Source of the DNA: Taenia hydatigena
Taxonomy: Eukaryota; Platyhelminthes; Cestoda; Cyclophyllidea; Taeniidae
Assembly: GCA_036345935.2 (NCBI GenBank)
Contig: JADWOT020000001.1
Coordinates: 20,269,187 to 20,333,186, forward strand
Reading direction: 5' to 3'
DNA: 64,000 bases
A program made the translations under genes and the position numbers. Numbering within the stretch: position 1 is the first letter of the stretch; every line of letters begins with the position of its first letter. The notes under the pieces were generated by a model that ran no database searches, was not told where the DNA came from, and was given only the letters and a program-made list of their open reading frames with translations. Below are positions 22,819-34,080 of the stretch, one piece after another.

Positions 22819-23712
22819 TATCTGCAGTTGACTTCTTCCCAATTTGGTGTCATGGCAGTGATTTGCACCTCGCATACCTTGGCTTCTGCTTCTGATCTAA
22901 TGTGGCAACTTGCATCAGCACTCAATTTAGCTGCTGAGCAATTGTAGGCCCTGTGAATATTACACACTTGCTGGCCTATCCACTGGTCAGCAAAAGGAAT
23001 GCACAGATCGCCCAACATGCAAACTGAAAAGCTCAAAATTCTGATTTGAAAATATATCATTACTGGGGAACGTTCGCCATGAAATCCGAATTATGTTGCA
23101 TTCGACCAAGCGCACCGATTACGTCAAGGAAGAGCTAGAGTCTACTCCCTGATAAGGGCCACCAGCGTAGAATGATGCCTCCAAGAGATAAGGACTTGTA
23201 AGACGAAAGCACTCGAATCAAGCTCGAGTAACAGCGAGAAGTTCCACACCTCTTTCATCCACCCTAAGACCGATTCACTTAACTTCTGCACCACTTCCGG
23301 TGCCTGGAAGGCAGTGTGTACACTTAAGGCTGCCTTAACCTACACAAGTGATACGAATACCCATAGTTCTCATCCACGAAATCAGCATGCAAAGAAGACA
23401 CGCCGCGTGTTCCACCTTTCTTACCTTCTGTTCGACTAGATGATCAAGAAGCTGCAGGAAATGAACAACGTCACACCATTGGCACAATGGTTAGATCACC
23501 GTGACTCTCCCACTAAGTTGACTCAATGAATGCCTATCACAGTGACTTCCGAAGTGTTCTTAGTTTCGTCCAAATAATTCAATGTCACATAAACGTCGGC
23601 TCACGGTAACGAGGTGGATTGAAGTAATCAAAAGCCGGCCAGTGCAGAGGCCAGCAATGGCGACTGCCTGATGCACTGTCACCCACTGAGGAGGAGTCGG
23701 CACCGCAAATGC

Positions 23713-25371
23713 TCTCTGTTATGCACGTGCTGAACCACCAAGTGTTGCCGCCGTTACGCACGGTAAAGCAATTGCAGGCAGCGGGCCCACTTACCCACGC
23801 ACTACGACGTTGCGCGAGGAGGCACACGCAACGCAAGCACTGATCGAAACGGTGGCGGTGGCAGCACATCTAACTGTGGGAGCAAATACGACGCCAGCAC
23901 TGGGAAAGACAATTGAACAAGACTAGCGTCACCCACATCAGGGCACAATCACATTCGGCGCCCAAAAAAACAAACCAGACATAAAATTGTTTCTGTGTCA
24001 CGCACGGGGTAGTGGTCGGCGTGACCACATTTGTAGAGACTTAGCTACGCGTCACAGCGGCAAGCCATCCCGCTATTACGCTTTCTGGTTGCGAACTGAC
24101 CACCTGGCTGAGATTGTTGATCTTCATGGCGCAGAGTTGCCTCACCGTGAGGGGTGGTTGGACTGCCGCGCTGAATTGAACGGCCACACAATTAGTGATC
24201 CTCTTGGGCGGTGAGCTTTGCAAGGCACGTCCTGCTGGATGTTGGCAGTTTCTAGCGTATTCCGCACCGCCCCCACCGGGTTTTGATGGCGACGAAAGAA
24301 GTTTGTGATGGGGTCTACTCTCGCTTGTGGATGATACGCTGAGCTGATGAATCGCAGCTTTGGCCAACATCGGACTTCCAATTAAAGTGGTATCCTGCGT
24401 CAATGGAGTTCATCGTCGGGACCCAGTCACTCTTGCGGCAAGGTGCACGGATGTAGCCATCGCTTGAGAGGCTAAAAATCCTCGTCTGGTTTCTGGTTCT
24501 GCCCTTCATCTGGTTCAATAGGACGGTGGAATTGTCGTCTCACTAATGTGAGTCCATTTTTTTTGCATAATTTTGATCCCCACCCTATTTCACTTCGTTC
24601 TGGTTGGAGACGTGTTCCAATAATAATACTTACTTGTTTGTCACGTCTCACCTGGGTGACATGCCTGCCTTAGTAGCTTAGGCTAACTGCGATTGGTCCA
24701 AACCAGGACTGACAAGAAGATTGTTGAAATTCGAAGCGAGATACTCGGTGAAGGACAATTCTATTTTCTACCTCTTAAGCAACAACAGATCCTTGCATCG
24801 AGGCATGTAGTTTTCATAGGCCGTGGTAGACACTCGGTCGGGGACCCAAACTCGCAAAGCGAATGCATTGCCAGTTTAATTGTCCATTGCCGAAGAAAGA
24901 AACGTCTTCCCTACTTGGCTTGCTCTCGGCTCAGTGTGACGAATACGATTTGCATTGCTAACTTGGCAACTCATGAATCTGTATGCAAAAGTTGCCTTTA
25001 GGGGGACTGTCATCGGTAGGGGTGAGGGATGCGAGGGATTGCTTTCGCAAGCCATAGATGTCTGATGCAATCTACTATTACTGACTCCTTCCACGTGACA
25101 TGTTCCACTACCGATTCTCGTGCACAAAGTTTAAAATCATCAAGCAAAGAAGAGCATACACAAGGTGGAGGCCATAAAATGCGACCAAAACATCACAGGC
25201 CTTAAACAAGGCCATCTCAGAAATGCTGGCTTTAGTGCAATCACACACGCACACAGAAGCAAACTTGAGTGTGCTCTGGGTGAGGCAGAAGCCTAAGCTT
25301 ACAATAAAAGTGCTTGACGGGTGCATTGACAGCGAACCTGACAAGGATGAGGTGGATTCGCTTGGCATTTG
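23713..25371. other. Unique spacer of the large inverted repeat
   Basis: About 1.66 kb not found elsewhere in the window. Minus-strand frames of 120 codons (24,041-24,403), 79 codons (24,142-24,381) and 83 codons (24,876-25,127) overlap here. An integrase-like motif lies at about 24,325-24,345 on the minus strand and is listed separately. No other signal is recognised. Confidence 0.5.
24142..24420 (-). pseudogene. Possible retroelement integrase fragment
   Basis: The minus strand reads KLRFISSAYHPQARVD at about 24,310-24,360. In Ty3/gypsy integrases the motif S-A/P-YHPQ-T/A precedes the DGxxER segment and follows a Leu/Arg-rich stretch, as here. The continuation does not match the family well, and a TAA interrupts the frame just upstream. 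It may be a decayed fragment or a chance match. Confidence 0.25.
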
Positions 25372-26579
25372 GCATTTGCGGTGCCGACTCCTCCTCAGTG
25401 GGTGACAGTGCATCAGGCAGTCGCACTTGCTGGCCTCTGGACTGGCCGGCTTTTGATTACTTCAATCCACCTCGTTACCGTGAGTCGACGTTTATGTGAC
25501 ATTGAATTATTTGGACGAAACTAAGAACACTTCGGCAGTCACTGTGATAGGCATTCATGAAGAGTCAACTTAGTGGGAGAGTCACGGTGATCTAACCATT
25601 GTGCCAATGGTGTGACGTTGTTCATTTCCTGCAGCTTCTTGATCATCTAGTCGAACAGAAGGTAAGAAAGGTGGAACACGCGGCGTGTCTTCTTTGCATG
25701 CTGATTTCGTGGATGAGAACTATGGGTATTCGTATCACTTGTGTAGGTTAAGGCAGCCTTAAGTGTACACACTGCCTTCCAGGCACCGGAAGTGGTGCAG
25801 AAGTTAAGTGAATCGGTCTTAGGGTGGATGAAAGAGGTGTGGAACTTCTCGCTGTTACTCGAGCTTGATTCGAGTGCTTTCGTCTTACAAGTCCTTATCT
25901 CTTGGAGGCATTATCCTACCCAGGTGGCTCTTATCAGGAAATAGACGTTAGCTCTTCCTTGACGTAATCGGTGCGCTTGGTCGAATGCAAGACAATTGGA
26001 ATTTCATGGCGAACGTTCCCCAGCAATGATATATTTTAAAATCAGAATTTTGAACTTTTCAGTTTGCATGTTGGGCGATCTGTGCATTCCTTTTGCTGAC
26101 CGGCGGATGGGCCAGCAAGTGTGTAATATTCACAGGACCTACAATTCCTCAGCAGCTAAATTGAGTGCTGATGCAAGTTGCCACATTAGATCAGAAGCAG
26201 AAGCCAAGGTATGCGAGGTGCAAATCACTGCCATGACACCAAATTGGGAAGAAGTCAACTGCAGATAATGGTTGGTTGGTTGGTTGGTTGGTGTGGCAAA
26301 AGAAATGGGCTACCATTATCGTGATTGGCACGCGTAAGTGGAATGACGGAGGAAGGATGAATAACCAGCACCTGTGGAGGGTAGCCGTTTTGAAGACAGT
26401 GGCAAACAGCCCGAAATGCAAGAAGTGAATTGAAGGCAATCCTTCGCAGTGCAGCAAACCAGACCACAACTGCACTGATGATCAGAGACAGAGGTAATAG
26501 GGCGAGAGCCGTCTTGACGTAGCCTTCTGCTCGACCGATAGACGAGTTAATAAGGACGAATATCGATTGTGTCCTCTGT

Positions 26580-26915
26580 GTGTGTGGAGTCACCTCACTG
26601 ACATGCCAATGCAGCATGCTACTGTCGCCAACTGAAGTAGTGCATCGGACAATTGAAGTGCCTCTTGAGTCTCGCAAATGTAGCCTGCTCTTTGTAAGAA
26701 CAGAAGAACTTGCTACAATGCATTTTGGTTCAAGTGGTTTTGCAACAACGAATGCTGGCTACTTTCTTCCTTATGTTGTTTTCGACGGTGCAGGTTCGTC
26801 ACGAGTGGTTCTACCCACATTCCCCTCTGACTGTTACACATTACAAAGGGCTACAGCGTTCAGAGAGCATTGTTTTGCATGTCCAAACGTGATCCAATGT
26901 CTGCATTGCAATTAA
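26580..26915 (+). CDS. Hypothetical 111-codon frame, family copy 2
   Basis: The inverted-arm counterpart of 22,171-22,506, with the same product. The same frame continues to 27,476 with only TAA (26,913) and TGA (27,135) inside, so about 300 codons carry two stops. The opposite strand is open at 27,064-27,528, so one of the two must be a shadow. Confidence 0.25.
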   Translation: MCGVTSLTCQCSMLLSPTEVVHRTIEVPLESRKCSLLFVRTEELATMHFGSSGFATTNAGYFLPYVVFDGAGSSRVVLPTFPSDCYTLQRATAFREHCFACPNVIQCLHCN

Positions 26916-27063
26916 AGGGAATGCCGAACTCTCGTGTTGCTTGAGCCTACTAATTCTGCTTTCTTGGGACATTTTAAAGCTACGTTAGGCCACTCAAAGC
27001 AGCTGGCACAGAATCAGCCTCACGGGCCTTCACTGCAATTGCCTGACAGCTTTCCACTAGTAC

Positions 27064-27528
27064 TCACTGCGCGTCTTCATTCACCCGAAGTGAATGCAGC
27101 CATGCGTCGATTCGGAGAATGCTGCGCAGCTTTCTGATGCGTTGCAGTGTATCGTGTGGATTTGGTATTGACGCTGCTACTGGCTGTGCATTGGCAGGCT
27201 TGCCAAGTGCCTCACAATCGCCACTGTCCTCCTCCACTGGCACGTAGGGTGATGTGGGAGCAGATGTCCTCTTGGGCGGCATTTCACACTGCTGTGATGG
27301 CGAGCGGGTGGGCGCATTGTAATGCTCAACTGGTGCCATTTCGCTACCAATATGATCAGGCGGTTTATGGAGGATTACAGCTGTATAGAAGGAAACACCT
27401 TGAGAACAAGCAACACTGCTGCAGGTGTGCTGACGCACGATGTGCTGAGCGACACGGTGCAGCCTCTCGGAGGTGAGGACTGAGAGGAAAGATGCAAAGT
27501 GTTGCACGATTTCACACGTGAATTCCAT
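27064..27528 (-). CDS. Copy of the 490-codon ORF C-terminal part
   Basis: A 154-codon open frame, the inverted copy of 21,558-22,022. It ends with the same VNEDAQ before TGA and differs at scattered residues (for example Asn for Asp after the HY motif, and Ala for Thr after GDCE). The N-terminal basic and poly-Ala part is absent. Confidence 0.35.
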   Translation of the reverse strand: MEFTCEIVQHFASFLSVLTSERLHRVAQHIVRQHTCSSVACSQGVSFYTAVILHKPPDHIGSEMAPVEHYNAPTRSPSQQCEMPPKRTSAPTSPYVPVEEDSGDCEALGKPANAQPVAASIPNPHDTLQRIRKLRSILRIDAWLHSLRVNEDAQ

Positions 27529-28264
27529 CGCTCAGCAGGTGCATTCCAGCTGGACCACCCATGAGGATGCAAGGAGGACAACAAATCAAACCGTGTTTCT
27601 TCTGTTTCGCAAGCCAGATGCAACACTTAGAGTACGATATTTCATGCAGCTTCCCCTTTCCTCGTTTATGCTGCCTCTCATCGTCAGTGCTTTTTCCCTA
27701 TCCATTTTGGCTGTATGTTTTTGCTATTCTAAACGCGAAATAAAATGTAACGTAATGCAGCTCACTATGACGCCTAATGGATGGACGTTATTTTCCATTG
27801 TTGCACAGCGAATGGGTGCCTGTTTGGGAAGGGTAGGATAAAAGCAAGTGACGAATATTTTGCGAATCACTTTGGCTGGTGGAATAGGCATTTGAGTGAA
27901 GTAGGTCTCACGGGTCTCCTTTCCATGCTTAGTCGACCTTCACTCCTATTCGCTTCATCATCCCATAGCCCCTACTTCTGTGTCACTTTATCTTTCTACA
28001 CACCAAATACACACTGTATTTGCATAATTTGTTGGCTACTTACGTCCCATGTGTGGAACACGAAAAATTTGCATTTATTTTCTGGTGTCACATATGTGTG
28101 ACGCAGTGGACGCTCAAGTCCACTTGACAACTGCACAGATTCTTGATCTGGGGCACTGTACCTAGGCTGAGAGGTGAGAGTTGATTCACCCTTTTTCATC
28201 AGCACCCACACACTTGAGCAGACAATCCCTGTAGTGTCCCACTTTACCGAGGTGTCTCCCGAAG
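27515..28264 (+). repeat. Module shared with 37.8, 41.0, 60.3 and 63.05 kb
   Basis: Positions 27,515-27,830 match about 63,048-63,360 and, with an interruption, 41,035-41,454. From about 27,696 to 28,264 the sequence matches 37,825-38,397 and 60,337-60,909. A short frame reading CNVMQLTMTPNGWTLFSIVA (or close variants) is present in all copies. Confidence 0.8.
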
Positions 28265-28429
28265 CCCTCATTTCTACCTTGCTAATCCCACTTTCCAAGT
28301 GACTTACCAAGTCGTCTACAGCCTCCATGGCAATGCTAGCAAAACGTAGAGGTAGAATCTACCGCAATACAATCCTTCATCTCGTCAGCTAAAGTCTGGA
28401 GGGGAGGCTTAAAGGACAGTGCCGAATTA
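28265..28429 (+). other. 165-bp segment absent from paralogous copies
   Basis: The paralogs at about 38,397 and 60,906 join CCCGAAG directly to GCGTAATCG. Here 165 bases separate the two. It is a clean presence/absence difference, either a precise insertion here or a deletion in the ancestor of the other copies. Confidence 0.7.
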
Positions 28430-28644
28430 GCGTAATCGAGAAATGTTTGCAAATCGTGCTGTTGTGATAAGCTACTAAGTTACAGCTTATGCTACATTGT
28501 TATGATTGAAAGTTCTAATCTTCCGAAATGCCATTCACATTATTTATTCCACCACCATCACTACCAGACGATGAGTGGATGCAGGTGATGCAGCAGGGAT
28601 TGCAGGGATATAAAACTAATCAGTTGGTGATGGGTAAATATCTG

Positions 28645-28681
28645 CGAGGAGGAAGAGGAGGAGGAGGAGGAGGAGGAGGAA
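28645..28681 (+). repeat. (GGA)n purine-rich repeat
   Basis: A GAGGAGGAAGAGGAGG-type tract. The paralogs at 38,603 and 61,115 have only a short AGGAGGAGAAGGAGGA tract, so the repeat has expanded here. Confidence 0.95.
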
Positions 28682-29020
28682 GGACTGTAACCGGTCTTAC
28701 TCAACAATGGTAAGCTCGCAGGCAATCGCAGTAAAGACCTGTGAGGCTGATTCGGTGCCAGCTGCTTTGAGTGGCCTAACGTAGCTTTCAAATGTCCCAG
28801 GAAAGCAGAATTAGCAGGCGCAGGCAACGCGAGAGTTTGGCATTTCCTTTAATTGCAATGCAGATATTGGATCTCGTTTGGACATGCAAAACAATGCAGA
28901 AATCCGGACCAAAAATGCACTGATGATCAGAGGCAATAAGGAGGAGAGTCGTCTTGACGTACCCTTCTGCACGACCGGTATGCAAGTTAGTGAGGAGGTC
29001 TCTGTGGATTGTGTCCTCTG

Positions 29021-29303
29021 TGTGTGTGGTGTCACCTGTCTGACATGCCAATGCAGCATACTACTGTCCCCAATTTAAGTAGTGCAACGAGCAACTCAAG
29101 TGTCTCTTGAGGGTCGGGGATGTAGCCCGCTATTTTTATGGACAGAATAACTTACCATACTATTTAAAAGTATTTTCTGAGTAGAGGTTCATTATTGCAT
29201 GCTGTAAAAGACTCACTTCAGCTTATTTTAAATTCCCGAAACACTGCGCTTAACAGCACTTTACTCAGTGCTTCTACGTCACCTCGTCTGTTGTTTGTCC
29301 AGC
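29021..29303 (+). repeat. Foldback element, left terminal inverted repeat
   Basis: 283 bases that are the reverse complement of 30,433-30,715, with a few mismatches in the inner third. The outer end starts TGTGTGTGGTGTCACC. I see no clear target-site duplication. Confidence 0.88.
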
Positions 29304-30265
29304 TCTCTACTCACTGCTTGGAGGGGAGAGGGGCTTGTGGGTGAAATCAGAAGCACAATCGCACCGCGCCCAAGCAATTCAACTTTGCGCTCATTCTCCA
29401 CACCACCTCCACCAACGTAGTGAATTGATGACAACAGAGGTGCCACTCGTTACCGCCATGCATCTTGATGTTTATGAGGATGTGATGAAACACTTGCTTT
29501 CCTTCCTTCTTCCTTCCAAATCGCGCTGTCTGTAAATGCAGCTGCAAGTTTTCACGACTCCTCCATCCGAGACCCATTCTTGTCAATGCGGCTTGTCCTG
29601 CTGCTGCTGCTGCTTGTCATTGCATCGACAGTCCCTCCAAATAAATGATTTTGCAGAACTTCCGTCCTCACCGCTTTCTTCTATCTTGTCTAATGTGAAA
29701 GTGGCTGATTAGATACTTGGACCTTGAGACGATACTCAATAAATGTGTACAGGCGGAGCGATAAATCGCACAGGCAGAAGCCATGCCTTCACTTCCACAC
29801 ATGCACCGTGGTCAATGGTGACATCGATGGCAAAGTCGACTTCATGTCTGCCCTGCTGAGCGTCAATGCAGTTGCGACGGCTAAGGCACACACAAGCACA
29901 GTAGTGAAGGCTTTGCATCACAGTTCCCCACAACTGGCATTTGAACGCCTGTTTCCACCCACAGTAAGCTCAACCATGCTCCGGCTCGGAGGATGCTGCG
30001 CAACTTCCCTGTGCGCTGCAACGTCTCACATGGACACAGTGGTGGTGAGACGAGTGCTAGCTATGTACTTGCGCTCCACCTTTAAAAGAATGGAGTGGAA
30101 GGCTCGCCAATACGGTGTTCGAGGTGAAGCGTCTAATTGGACGCGGTTTCAACGACGAGGTAGTGCATGACGACATGAAACGTTGAGACAAAGCGCTTCT
30201 TTGCTTCTTTGCTGAAAATGTTGCACGAATCAGCGTGCATCACCGAGTCCACAACGCAAAGCACG
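29151..30265 (+). repeat. 1.1-kb repeat, inverted relative to 35,956-37,070
   Basis: Paired coordinates sum to 66,221 along the whole length. A third copy, oriented like the second, is at about 58,468-59,583. The outer limits are sharp: at CGTGC near 30,265 and at the AATAGTAT block near 29,151. Confidence 0.9.
29724..30170 (+). CDS. Hypothetical 148-codon frame, family copy 1
   Basis: Open in three copies: here, 36,051-36,497 (-) and 58,386-59,009 (-, 207 codons). The first in-frame ATG here is at 29,844. Shared blocks include NGDIDGKVDFMSALLSVNAV, MLRLGGCCATSLCAATSHMD and RRVLAMY. A fourth, decayed relative is at 19,415-19,598. The same frame continues to the 83-codon frame at 30,321. Copies differ by isolated substitutions. 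No family recognised, and a 65-codon antisense frame overlaps it. Confidence 0.32.
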   Translation: MRRYSINVYRRSDKSHRQKPCLHFHTCTVVNGDIDGKVDFMSALLSVNAVATAKAHTSTVVKALHHSSPQLAFERLFPPTVSSTMLRLGGCCATSLCAATSHMDTVVVRRVLAMYLRSTFKRMEWKARQYGVRGEASNWTRFQRRGSA

Positions 30266-30320
30266 TGAGTCGTGTGAAGGCAGACGCACTTGAGAAATCA
30301 CGAGAAACAAGGAATACAGC

Positions 30321-30572
30321 ATGCAACTTAGCAACGACTCCACAGACGAATTGCTGATGCTGACTCCAGATGGCATAGCAGAAGCATGGATTACAGCCTG
30401 TGCCATGCAACTCAAAATCCTCACTGATGGAGGCTGGACAAACAACAGACGAGGTGACGTAGAAGCACTGAGTAAAGTGCTGTTAAGTGCAGTGTTTTGG
30501 GATTTCAAAATAAGCTGCATTCAGTCATTTCCAGCATGCAATAATGAACCTCTACTCAGAAAATACTTTTAA
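30321..30572 (+). CDS. Hypothetical 83-codon frame, second copy
   Basis: Same product as 19,781-20,032 and in the same frame as the 148-codon frame just upstream. Its 3' half lies inside the right terminal inverted repeat of the foldback element. It ends with TAA after LLRKYF. Function unknown. Confidence 0.3.
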   Translation: MQLSNDSTDELLMLTPDGIAEAWITACAMQLKILTDGGWTNNRRGDVEALSKVLLSAVFWDFKISCIQSFPACNNEPLLRKYF

Positions 30573-30715
30573 ATAGTATGGTAAGTTATTCTGTCCATAA
30601 AAATAGCGGGCTACATTCCCGAACCTCAAGAGACACTTGAGTTGCTCGTTGCGCTACTTAAATTGGGGACAGTAGCATGCTGCATTGGCATGTCAGTCAG
30701 GTGACACCACACACA
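30433..30715 (+). repeat. Foldback element, right terminal inverted repeat
   Basis: Reverse complement of 29,021-29,303. It ends in GTGACACCACACACA, after which the 20-kb copy continues but this copy changes to unique sequence. Confidence 0.88.
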
Positions 30716-30960
30716 TTGATTGCTCTTTCAAGTATAGATGCCACTTGTAGCATGCTGTTTGGGAACATGTCACTATGGCGCGTAGATAAACCTCTTCAAT
30801 CGTGGTTATTCGGATCATCAACTCACTTGCTAGAATCAACCACCTCTGACGGTAATGATGACGCTCAGCTTGTTTTACATTCTGTAACTTCGAGCAGATG
30901 ACGTATCATCCTCGCATGCATTTTGCGTGGTTCGGTGACTTGCGCATGCGCGAATGAATG

Positions 30961-31320
30961 GTGGCAGAAGAGGAGGCGTAAAAATTTGTGCCATTTGTAT
31001 TCTTCGACTGTAGATGCAGTTGCAAAGGATTGCTGCAGATGTTGAGTACATCTGCACTCAGCTGTGGCTCTGGGGATGAGTTTGGTCTTATTTTTGCTGA
31101 CGACTTCTCAATCAGTGTTTACGGAATGCCATAGATGGAGGAAATCATGTCCAGCTTACTCATTCCAGCATTGGTGCTATGCGAACGCTGGAGAGAAGAA
31201 GTGCGAGAGGCGAGGCGAGAGAATCGTCACGTGGTGCTTCTGTGGTATCATGATTGATGTGTGGGTGGCGTAGCTCGCGATGCCCTTGATTACCCGGCAG
31301 GAAAGTCGTTGTTCTTCCTT
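30961..31320 (+). pseudogene. Possible LINE-type reverse transcriptase relic
   Basis: In the frame of 31,081, the sequence reads GLIFADDFSISVYG at about 31,084-31,125. This resembles the FADD/YADD catalytic core of non-LTR reverse transcriptases. It is followed at about the right distance by a hydrophobic segment with Trp (LIPALVLCERW). A TAG interrupts the frame soon after and no other domain is seen. The 3' part overlaps the inverted relative of 19,315-19,418. It is a single-motif match, so a chance origin is possible. Confidence 0.3.
31177..31262 (-). repeat. Inverted partner of 19,315-19,418
   Basis: See 19,315-19,418. The match includes the GAGGCGAGGCGAG tract and ATCATGATTGATGTGTG. Confidence 0.6.
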
Positions 31321-34080
31321 TTTACCTCGCACCACTTGTGAGAGGACCAGTAACCCACACGTGCCATGGAAACCATTTGCAGAGGCCTCAAATTAGCCTA
31401 GTGGAAATGGGAGTAGCATTTGTGATCTCCTGAGGGTGATGAAGGACTTCTTCACGTGGTTTTGATATCGTTCCGCCGACGTGAGTGCGTCCTTTTGGTG
31501 CAGAGTAGTTGCATTTCCAGTTGGAAGCGGGGATGAGCTGAATAGCACAAATGAAAATTGCCCCAGTTTCGTGCTCCTGGTGTGTGCAACCTAACTTGTA
31601 AACAATGGCGCACCCCTGTACCGTGTTGAATGACTCCTGGTCGTGATAATTTAGGTCAACTTCATTTATTGGTCGCACTTTGAACTTCTGGTTTCTAAAA
31701 TGCACAATTTGCGTGAAGATCTACTCGGCTAGATGGTGTTTGAAATGATGAATTCATGCATTCCATGCAACTTACGCCGCTGCACTTTTATTCCTAAGTT
31801 GCTGCAAGACACCGCAGTGGCACTCTTCTTTCCTCTGCCTATTTCTGTCCTGCAAGTTGTCCTCCCCAATGTCTGTGTGAATGAGAATGGTCTTGATGCT
31901 GACTATTGTATTTTCAAGGCTGTAGCACACAGGAAACGACGAACACATTTCGTGGGAATAGTCTACAATCGCTGTTTGGGGGTGAAAATTCAAATCTACT
32001 TCCATGGTTCTGTGACTGGACAATGCTCAGCTCAGTGGGCATGTCATTGGCAGAGTTTGCCGCCGGTTCAGTGGGGAAAGAAGGGCTGGGAGACTAAGTG
32101 ATCTCTTGGCTCAAATGCGTGATAGCTAAGGCATTTTGGAGACAACCCGACGTCCCACATTTTGGAAATCGGGTCAGTGTTAGTTAGGGATGTTGGGAGC
32201 TTAGCAGCCCTCCTGAGAGATGTGAACATTCTGCTTCCCGCGCGTCCATGCGTGCAATGGTCGGTGGACCTCGGCTCCACCCTTCTCAACTGGAGCTACT
32301 AGCCGATCTGTAGTCGCCTGACCCCTAACGAACACGACTCGAGGTGACTGCACTCCTCGCTACATCGTTTTACTGGTCTCAAAATGCAGCTCTGGTTCCA
32401 TCAGCCTCCAAGTAGCAAATGTAGTTTGGATAGCCGTTAAGGAGTGATGGCGTTGGTGGTTGGATTGGAATGACTCTCTCCCCCATTCCTCACTACCTCA
32501 TTCATCAGTGCGTTCCATGATGCAGAGATGCAGTGCCCAATGTGAAGCACTCAGGTTTTGAGCGAAGAATCTGGCGAGAACAGGCTAAAATCCTCTACAA
32601 CTCATAGTCTGTGAAATGAGAAATGAGATAGTATGACAGAATTAGGAAGTCTGGGTCACGGAGCTTGGGCCCAAGTTTGTTCTCCTGCTTTCCAGGACAA
32701 AATCCACCAGCCTTGCACCTTGTGAAGTAAGAACACAGCACAGGCAGTTAGCAGTTAGTCGCCTCAGAGCGGATTACCAGCTGCAAATACGGCTGTCACC
32801 TTCGGCCTTACCGTTGAATCGCGACTTCTGAGGCCGCTAACGCCAAATACCCACAACAGTAGCTGTAGCAATTGGCGCACTGCTTTTCTGCTCCTCTCTC
32901 CTTTTCCTCTCTCAAAATCAAGATAGCAGCCTCTGCTACCTGGTAGAATTTCTACTGGGAGCAAACCATTGCGTCACATATTAGTGACACCAGACTGAAC
33001 CAAGAAAACCGGGGCCGACTCACATGCGAATGCCCTTCTATTCACTATTCACTATTCTCCATCATGACCTTTGCACTTTTGCCAACCTGCAAATACAGAA
33101 TATTTTGGAAAGCGTTGTGAAGTAAGAGCCGAATGAGCCTTCATCATTTAGGCATCCTTGTCTAAAGGCAATGGAAAAGTGACTTTCACATCTTCTCTTG
33201 GTGCAGTCTAAGCAAAAGCCCTACAGATAAATAAAGTGTGAGGATGCAAGGAATAACTTTATCATGAATGATAAAATAATGGGAAAAATTGCGACTAGTA
33301 GTATGAGTGGCGTGGAAAGGCTGTCTTTAAAAATTTGTGCCCTTGCACAACACAACGCATTTGACATGCGAACCTTCGCAGTGACGCAAGGAGATGCGAA
33401 AGCGGGCGGGGTGTGGCTAATCTGTAAGTGGAATGCACGACCTCAGGGTTTGATCAAGTAGCAACGCATCTTCACATACAGACCGCAATGGGAAACGGTG
33501 GGAAGGGAGGGCGGCTTATCATGAACATGACACACCTAGCGCTGCAGGTGTAGCTAAACCCGATGGATCGGTGCACTTGAACGTCCCTTAAGAGGGCGAC
33601 TGTTATGTCCGCCGCGACGATGGGTTGGACCGATGGGTGTCTGCTAATCGGTATGCTGTGGCCGACACGCGCACACTACTATGCCCATTCAGTAGGTGGA
33701 GTGCACTTGTCTAACTGCGAGGATTGGCAGATGCCCTAGAATTAGCTCCTAGTGCAGTAAAACATTCTTGTCTCTACGTTCAATCCTTGCGTCACGCATC
33801 TGTGACAGCCTGGATTTCCACTTTGAGCTCAAGCCTTCTACATAACTTTGTCACGTGTAAGGAGAAAGGAGTTCAAGAATAGTCAAACACTGCGCCAAAT
33901 CAGTTTGGTGTCTTGCCTTACTCCTCTCCTTAATTAATGAATTAGAAATATTGTCGACTCACTTCCAAAGCACCATTTTGAGTGATTAATCCGGCTTGAA
34001 TCGCAAAGCAATCAACCAAGAATTGAAAAGTCGGGTTAGATTTTGAATCAGTCGTGTCTTGCAACTGATGGATTTGATCA

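Larger units (their letters stand above)
21555..23712 (+). repeat. Large inverted repeat, left arm (2.16 kb)
   Basis: Reverse complement of 25,372-27,531. Paired coordinates sum to about 49,086 across the arm with only small indels. Outer boundary at GCGATGG, inner boundary at GCAAATGC. The arm includes the last 150 codons of the 490-codon ORF and the module that carries the CCAA repeat. Confidence 0.93.
25372..27531 (-). repeat. Large inverted repeat, right arm (2.16 kb)
   Basis: Reverse complement of 21,555-23,712. Beyond its outer end (27,532 on) the sequence continues into a different module that is also found after 63,048 and 41,044. Confidence 0.93.
29021..30715 (+). mobile_element. 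Candidate foldback element, 1.7 kb
   Basis: Two 283-bp inverted arms enclose about 1.13 kb that holds the repeated 148-codon frame. The arms occur separately elsewhere (20,030-20,175, 36,920-37,070 and 59,435-59,583), as expected of an element family. No transposase motif is recognised, so mobility is inferred from structure and copy number only. It could also be a product of segmental inversion. Confidence 0.45.

Noticed and set aside
27680..27840. NGWTLFSIVAQR resembling the DGxCLF motif of OTU-type proteases
   Set aside because: The catalytic Cys is absent in every copy, and two of the five copies have a stop right after the motif.
31733..32101. A 122-codon plus-strand frame spanning the left edge of the large duplication
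   Set aside because: Copy 2 shares only the part after 31,892, and the frame is not continuous there (TAG and other changes), so conservation across the boundary is absent.
32068..32289. Minus-strand 73-codon frame conserved in both duplicate copies
   Set aside because: The copies are about 99 percent identical, so conservation reflects recent duplication rather than selection.
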